A stretch of 64,000 bases of DNA from contig NZ_QHKZ01000005.1 of the NCBI RefSeq assembly GCF_003194585.1, positions 248,001 to 312,000 on the forward strand, given 5' to 3'. Shown here piece after piece: positions 60,685-64,000 of this stretch. This DNA is from Nocardioides daejeonensis. GTDB taxonomy: Bacteria > Actinomycetota > Actinomycetes > Propionibacteriales > Nocardioidaceae. The position numbers and the translations under genes were made by a program. Position 1 is the stretch's first letter; every line of letters starts with the position of its first letter. The notes below the pieces were generated by a model that saw only the letters and a list, made by a program, of their open reading frames with translations, did no database searches and was not told the origin of the DNA.

Positions 60685-61911
60685 ATGAATCGCAAACGAT
60701 GGGTCGCCGCCGGGGTGGCGTCCGCTGCCGTGGCCGGGATGTTGCTCCTGGCGCAGGAGAGCGACAGCTACGAGGTCCAGATGGTGATGCCGTCTGCCGC
60801 GCAGTTGTCGAAGCAGACCCCGGTCTGGGTGGAGGGCCGCCAGGTCGGGGAGGTCTCCGACCTCGGGCTCAAGGACGGCAAGGCCGTCGTCACGATCAAG
60901 ATCGACGACGATGCCGCACCCCTGCACGCCGGCACGACCTCCCGCGTGGAGTGGGTCTCGGCTGTGGGCGAGCGCGTGTTGAGCATCAACCCGGGTCCGA
61001 GCTCGAACCCGGCGGTTCCGGACGGTGGCTCGATCGAGGCGACGTCACACCAGGTGGAGGTCGACCAGGTGCTGGCCGCCCTCGACACGAAGACCCGGGA
61101 ACGGGTCTCCACCCTGATCGGTCGACTGCAGAGCACCGTGGACGGCCGCGAGACCGAGTTGCTCTCGACCATCCAGCAGGCTTCCGGGAGCGTCGACGCC
61201 CTCGGCGAGGTGCTGCGCGCGGTGGGTGCCGATGGACCCTCGATCCGCTCGATCGTGAGCGACCTCTCGGAGCTGCTCGACGTCAGCGCGAAACGGCGTG
61301 ACGAGATCGCCTCGAGCGTCGCGAACCTCAGCGCCGTCGCCCGGTCGGTCGCCAGCGAGCAGGAGGCGATCAGCGAGATGCTGAAGCAACTCCCCTCAAC
61401 CGTCGAGGCGGCCAACACCACGTTGGGGAAGGTGCCCTCGGCTGCCGAGGAGACCACGGGGCTGCTGCGCGAACTGCGGCCCTCGACCCAGCAGCTGCGT
61501 TCGGTGAGCAAGAACCTGGCGCCGGTGCTGGTGGACCTGCGGCCGACCGTCGCCGAGCTGCGTCCACTGCTGGGTGCGGCACGCGAGCTGCTCGACGTGG
61601 CTCCTGGACTGCTCGACGGCACCCACGAGATCCTCCCCACGGTCGACGGGATGTTGAGCGAGCTGGCGCCCGCGATCTCGTTCTTGCGGCCCTACACACC
61701 GGAAGCTGTGGGCGGCCTGCACAACTGGGGACAGGCCTTCGCGCCCTATGACGGCGCTGGGCACACCTGGGCGGGGCTGCTCGGCCCTGGGACCAACGCG
61801 CTCAACGAAAGCCCCGTGCCGATGCCGCTGAGCCGCCAGAACCCTGAGCCTGCTCCCGGTCAGGCGGGCGGTCAGCCCTGGTTCGACGCCAATGGAAGTG
61901 AGGTGCGCTGA
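60685..61911 (+). CDS. Mce family substrate-shuttle protein 1 (divergent MCE domain)
   Basis: 408 residues with an N-terminal membrane anchor (about 7-23), one MCE domain (about 29-113, VWVEGRQVGEVSDL, ending in VGERVLSINPGP) and a long helical region (about 120-330) containing repeated LRELRP, LVDLRPTVAELRPLL. The usual opening of the MCE domain (a.f..a..l..G..V...G) is altered to MVMPSAAQLSKQTPVWVEG. Helical regions of Mce proteins assemble into a hexameric tunnel. Starts 9 bp after the ATPase gene. Confidence 0.87.
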   Translation: MNRKRWVAAGVASAAVAGMLLLAQESDSYEVQMVMPSAAQLSKQTPVWVEGRQVGEVSDLGLKDGKAVVTIKIDDDAAPLHAGTTSRVEWVSAVGERVLSINPGPSSNPAVPDGGSIEATSHQVEVDQVLAALDTKTRERVSTLIGRLQSTVDGRETELLSTIQQASGSVDALGEVLRAVGADGPSIRSIVSDLSELLDVSAKRRDEIASSVANLSAVARSVASEQEAISEMLKQLPSTVEAANTTLGKVPSAAEETTGLLRELRPSTQQLRSVSKNLAPVLVDLRPTVAELRPLLGAARELLDVAPGLLDGTHEILPTVDGMLSELAPAISFLRPYTPEAVGGLHNWGQAFAPYDGAGHTWAGLLGPGTNALNESPVPMPLSRQNPEPAPGQAGGQPWFDANGSEVR

Positions 61912-61912
61912 C

Positions 61913-63340
61913 ATGCGCAAGAAGCTCTGGGCGGCCCTGGCGGCCGCCCTTCTGGTGACCGGCTTCTTCGCGGTCACGATGCTCGACGACGATGAGGACT
62001 CGGTCGAAGTCGTCGCGATCTTCAGCGACGCCAGTCCGCTCCTGCCGGGCAACGTCGTCAAGGCGGCGGGCGTCAACGTCGGCACGATCGACGACATCGA
62101 GGTCGAAGGTGGTCAGGCACGCGTCACGATGAAGCTCGACCGCTCGGTGTTGCCACTACACAAGGACGTCACAGCCACCATCACGACACAGGACCTGCTC
62201 GGCGAGCGCTTCGTGCGGCTCGACCGCGGAACCGCTGAGCAGCCCGAGCTCGGCTCGCCGATGGTCATTCCGCAGAGCCAGACCTCCCGTGTCGTCGACC
62301 TCCAGGACGTGCTGAACTCGGTGGACACGCCGACCGCGGAAGGGCTCTCCGCGCTGGTCACGGAGAGTGGCGAAGCATTGCGCGGCCACGGCAAGAAGAC
62401 AGATGCCGCTTTGGCCGCGCTCGCTCCCGCGATGCGGCAGGCCGACGACCTCGCTGCGATCCTGCGTGACCAGAACGCCCTGCTGGGGCGGCTGGTTGAC
62501 ACCGCCACGCCGGTGGCGAGTGCTCTGGCTGCCGGCGACGGCAAGGACATGGACAAGCTGGTCGACTCCGCGACCGAGTTGCTCGAGACGCTGGCCGGAG
62601 AGAGAGATGCGCTGCGTGCCTCCCTCAACGAACTGCCCTCGACCCTCGAGGGGGCACGGGCGACGCTCGCAGAACTGGCTGGGGTGACCGGTCCCGCCAC
62701 CCGCACCTTGCGTGAGCTGCGTCCGGTGACCGGCGACCTCTCCACCATCAGTGGCGAGCTGACCCGCTTCGCCGACGCCGCCGACCCCGCACTGGGCTCG
62801 CTGCCGCCGGTCCTGAAGGAGGCCAAGCGTCTCCTCGACGCCGCGGCCCCGGTCGTCTCCGCCTTGCGGCCGGCCGGTGACGGATTGGTCTCGACCTCGC
62901 GGTCGGCCGATCAGCTCACCAGCGGCTCGTTGAGCGGCAAGAGCCTGACCGATCTCATGGAGTTCGTGAAGGGTTGGTCGCTGGCGACCAGCGACTACGA
63001 CGCTATCAGCCACTACTTCAAGGCCATGGTGCCACTCTCGCCGAACGCGTTGGGTGACACCGCGGCCGGCCTGCTGCCGATCCTGCCCGACGACATACTG
63101 CACGGGCTGCCGGTGCCGACCGCTCCCGACCTCAACCTGCCCGGTCGCGACGACAACGAGCCCGAGCCGGACAAGAGCGGAACCGACAACGGGGCCGGCA
63201 AGTCCGACCCGACCGGCCTGGGTGCCTTGCTCGACGGCTTGCTCGGTGGTGGCAAGAAGCAGCAACAGCAGAGTGCGACCGGTCTCACCGCTACCCAGGA
63301 ACAGAGCCTGATCCAGCAGATCCTTGGAGGCCTGCAGTGA
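61913..63340 (+). CDS. Mce family substrate-shuttle protein 2
   Basis: 475 residues. N-terminal anchor (about 4-22), a canonical MCE domain (IFSDASPLLPGNVVKAAGVNVGTIDDIEV ... DLLGERFVRLDRG), a helical region to about 330, and a low-complexity C-terminal tail rich in Asp, Gly, Pro and Gln with a QQQQQ run. The ATG lies 1 bp after the preceding stop. The GTG of the next mce gene overlaps its stop by 4 bp. Confidence 0.9.
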   Translation: MRKKLWAALAAALLVTGFFAVTMLDDDEDSVEVVAIFSDASPLLPGNVVKAAGVNVGTIDDIEVEGGQARVTMKLDRSVLPLHKDVTATITTQDLLGERFVRLDRGTAEQPELGSPMVIPQSQTSRVVDLQDVLNSVDTPTAEGLSALVTESGEALRGHGKKTDAALAALAPAMRQADDLAAILRDQNALLGRLVDTATPVASALAAGDGKDMDKLVDSATELLETLAGERDALRASLNELPSTLEGARATLAELAGVTGPATRTLRELRPVTGDLSTISGELTRFADAADPALGSLPPVLKEAKRLLDAAAPVVSALRPAGDGLVSTSRSADQLTSGSLSGKSLTDLMEFVKGWSLATSDYDAISHYFKAMVPLSPNALGDTAAGLLPILPDDILHGLPVPTAPDLNLPGRDDNEPEPDKSGTDNGAGKSDPTGLGALLDGLLGGGKKQQQQSATGLTATQEQSLIQQILGGLQ

Positions 63341-64000
63341 CCACCAAAGTGACCCCCGAGCTGCGCAATCGCGCGCTTGCCTTTCGAGCAGGTCTCGTCG
63401 TGCTTGCCGCGATCATGGTGCTGGTCTACGTGACCTTCAAGGCACAGACCGGCCTTCCGATGCGCACGACCACGAAGGTCCAAGCCATCGTCTCCGACGT
63501 TCACTCGTTGCGTGTCAACGACGCCGTGCGACACCACAGTTCGCGGATCGGGCGCGTCAGCGACATCGAGTACAAGGACGACGCGGCGCTGGTCACGATG
63601 GAGCTCGACGGCGACGTCGACGTCTATCGGGACGCGACAGCGGCGATCTGGGACCTTTCGGCACTGGCCACCAAGTTCGTCGAGTTGAACCCGGGCACGT
63701 CGGAGAGCGGCCGCCTCGGCAATGCCCCGATAGCGCTCGCCCAGACTTCGGACTCCTCCGACCTGTACGAGGTGCTCGACATCCTCGACAAGCCCACACG
63801 GGATCGCGCCACCAGCACCCTGCGTGAGGTCGGTGGGGGTATGGCCGGCCACGGTGGCGATCTCGCCGCCTTCCTCGACAGCGCCCCCGACGTGCTCAAG
63901 GACCTGGGCACCGTCTCCGGTGCGCTCTCCTCGCCCGACGCCGAACTGCCCGAGTTGCTTGCCGAGGCGAACGTCCTGGCCGGTCGGTTCCAGGGCAGGG
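63337..64000 (+). CDS. Mce family substrate-shuttle protein 3 (3' end cut by window)
   Basis: The frame from GTG 63337 stays open to the window end (221 residues plus one base). N-terminal anchor LVVLAAIMVLVYVTF, then an MCE domain (VQAIVSDVHSLRVNDAVRHHSSRIGRVSDIEY ... LATKFVELNPG) and the beginning of the helical region. It overlaps the previous mce stop by 4 bp. Actinobacterial mce operons usually carry six such genes, so about three more are expected beyond the window. Confidence 0.88.
   Translation, partial: MTTKVTPELRNRALAFRAGLVVLAAIMVLVYVTFKAQTGLPMRTTTKVQAIVSDVHSLRVNDAVRHHSSRIGRVSDIEYKDDAALVTMELDGDVDVYRDATAAIWDLSALATKFVELNPGTSESGRLGNAPIALAQTSDSSDLYEVLDILDKPTRDRATSTLREVGGGMAGHGGDLAAFLDSAPDVLKDLGTVSGALSSPDAELPELLAEANVLAGRFQGR

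Noticed and set aside
41356..64000. Assignment of the island as the canonical cholesterol pathway
   Set aside because: Mce, LLM, SCP2 and HsaB-like genes fit, but KstD, KshAB, HsaC, HsaD and ring-cleavage genes are absent and no KstR-type sites were recognised.

Overview
The window reads as a chromosomal segment of a high-GC actinomycete, most likely a Nocardioides-type member of the Nocardioidaceae. The reasons are GC-rich codon use throughout, frequent GTG starts, many 4-bp ATGA/GTGA gene overlaps, a mycothiol-type MDMPI enzyme, F420-type luciferase-fold oxidoreductases, an Mce import operon, a WXG100 protein, and a dispersed hairpin repeat with arms like GGTCGAGCTTGTCGAGACC. The genus is inferred. 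No rRNA, tRNA, CRISPR array, phage or transposase was seen.

Left part (1-16 kb): the 3' end of a branched-chain 2-oxoacid dehydrogenase operon (E1 alpha, E1 beta, E2); a small alarmone synthetase; a fused acetyl-CoA carboxylase carboxyltransferase; a translationally coupled four-gene operon (MDMPI, SDR, GNAT, M1 peptidase) divergent from an NHL-repeat thioredoxin; and a PucR-type regulator divergent from a polyhydroxyalkanoate synthase/depolymerase pair.

Middle part (15.7-41.3 kb): a ProVWX osmoprotectant transporter; a complete Mrp cation/proton antiporter operon (A with a B-like tail, then C, D, E, F, G); a long acyl-CoA dehydrogenase with a divergent Rrf2 regulator; an acetate module (DUF485, ActP symporter, lipoprotein, Acs) with matching CRP/GlxR-like sites before its two outer units; a MoxR/VWA pair; and a small type VII-like module (WXG100, EspG-like, hydrolase-like protein lacking the serine nucleophile) divergent from a zinc-ribbon, beta-propeller membrane protein.

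Right part (41.3-64 kb): a catabolic island that is the most interesting part. It holds two LLM-fold oxidoreductases, a thiolase, a FadB-type fusion, two acyl-CoA dehydrogenase-family flavoproteins, an SCP2-domain protein, two tandem NTF2-like proteins, an SMR exporter, and a long operon in which CoA ligase, aldehyde dehydrogenase, RibBA, flavin reductase, YrbE permeases, Mce-type ATPase and at least three Mce proteins are consecutive and mostly overlapping. At least three, probably four, of its promoters share one spaced element: TTCATCCT-like box, TG(A/T)CGTG box, then 17 nt, then CCTANNNT. No regulator gene lies in the island. The simplest reading is a co-regulated system that imports a hydrophobic compound through Mce, oxidises it with flavin-dependent enzymes supplied by a dedicated riboflavin gene, and degrades it as CoA thioesters. 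The substrate cannot be named from sequence alone.
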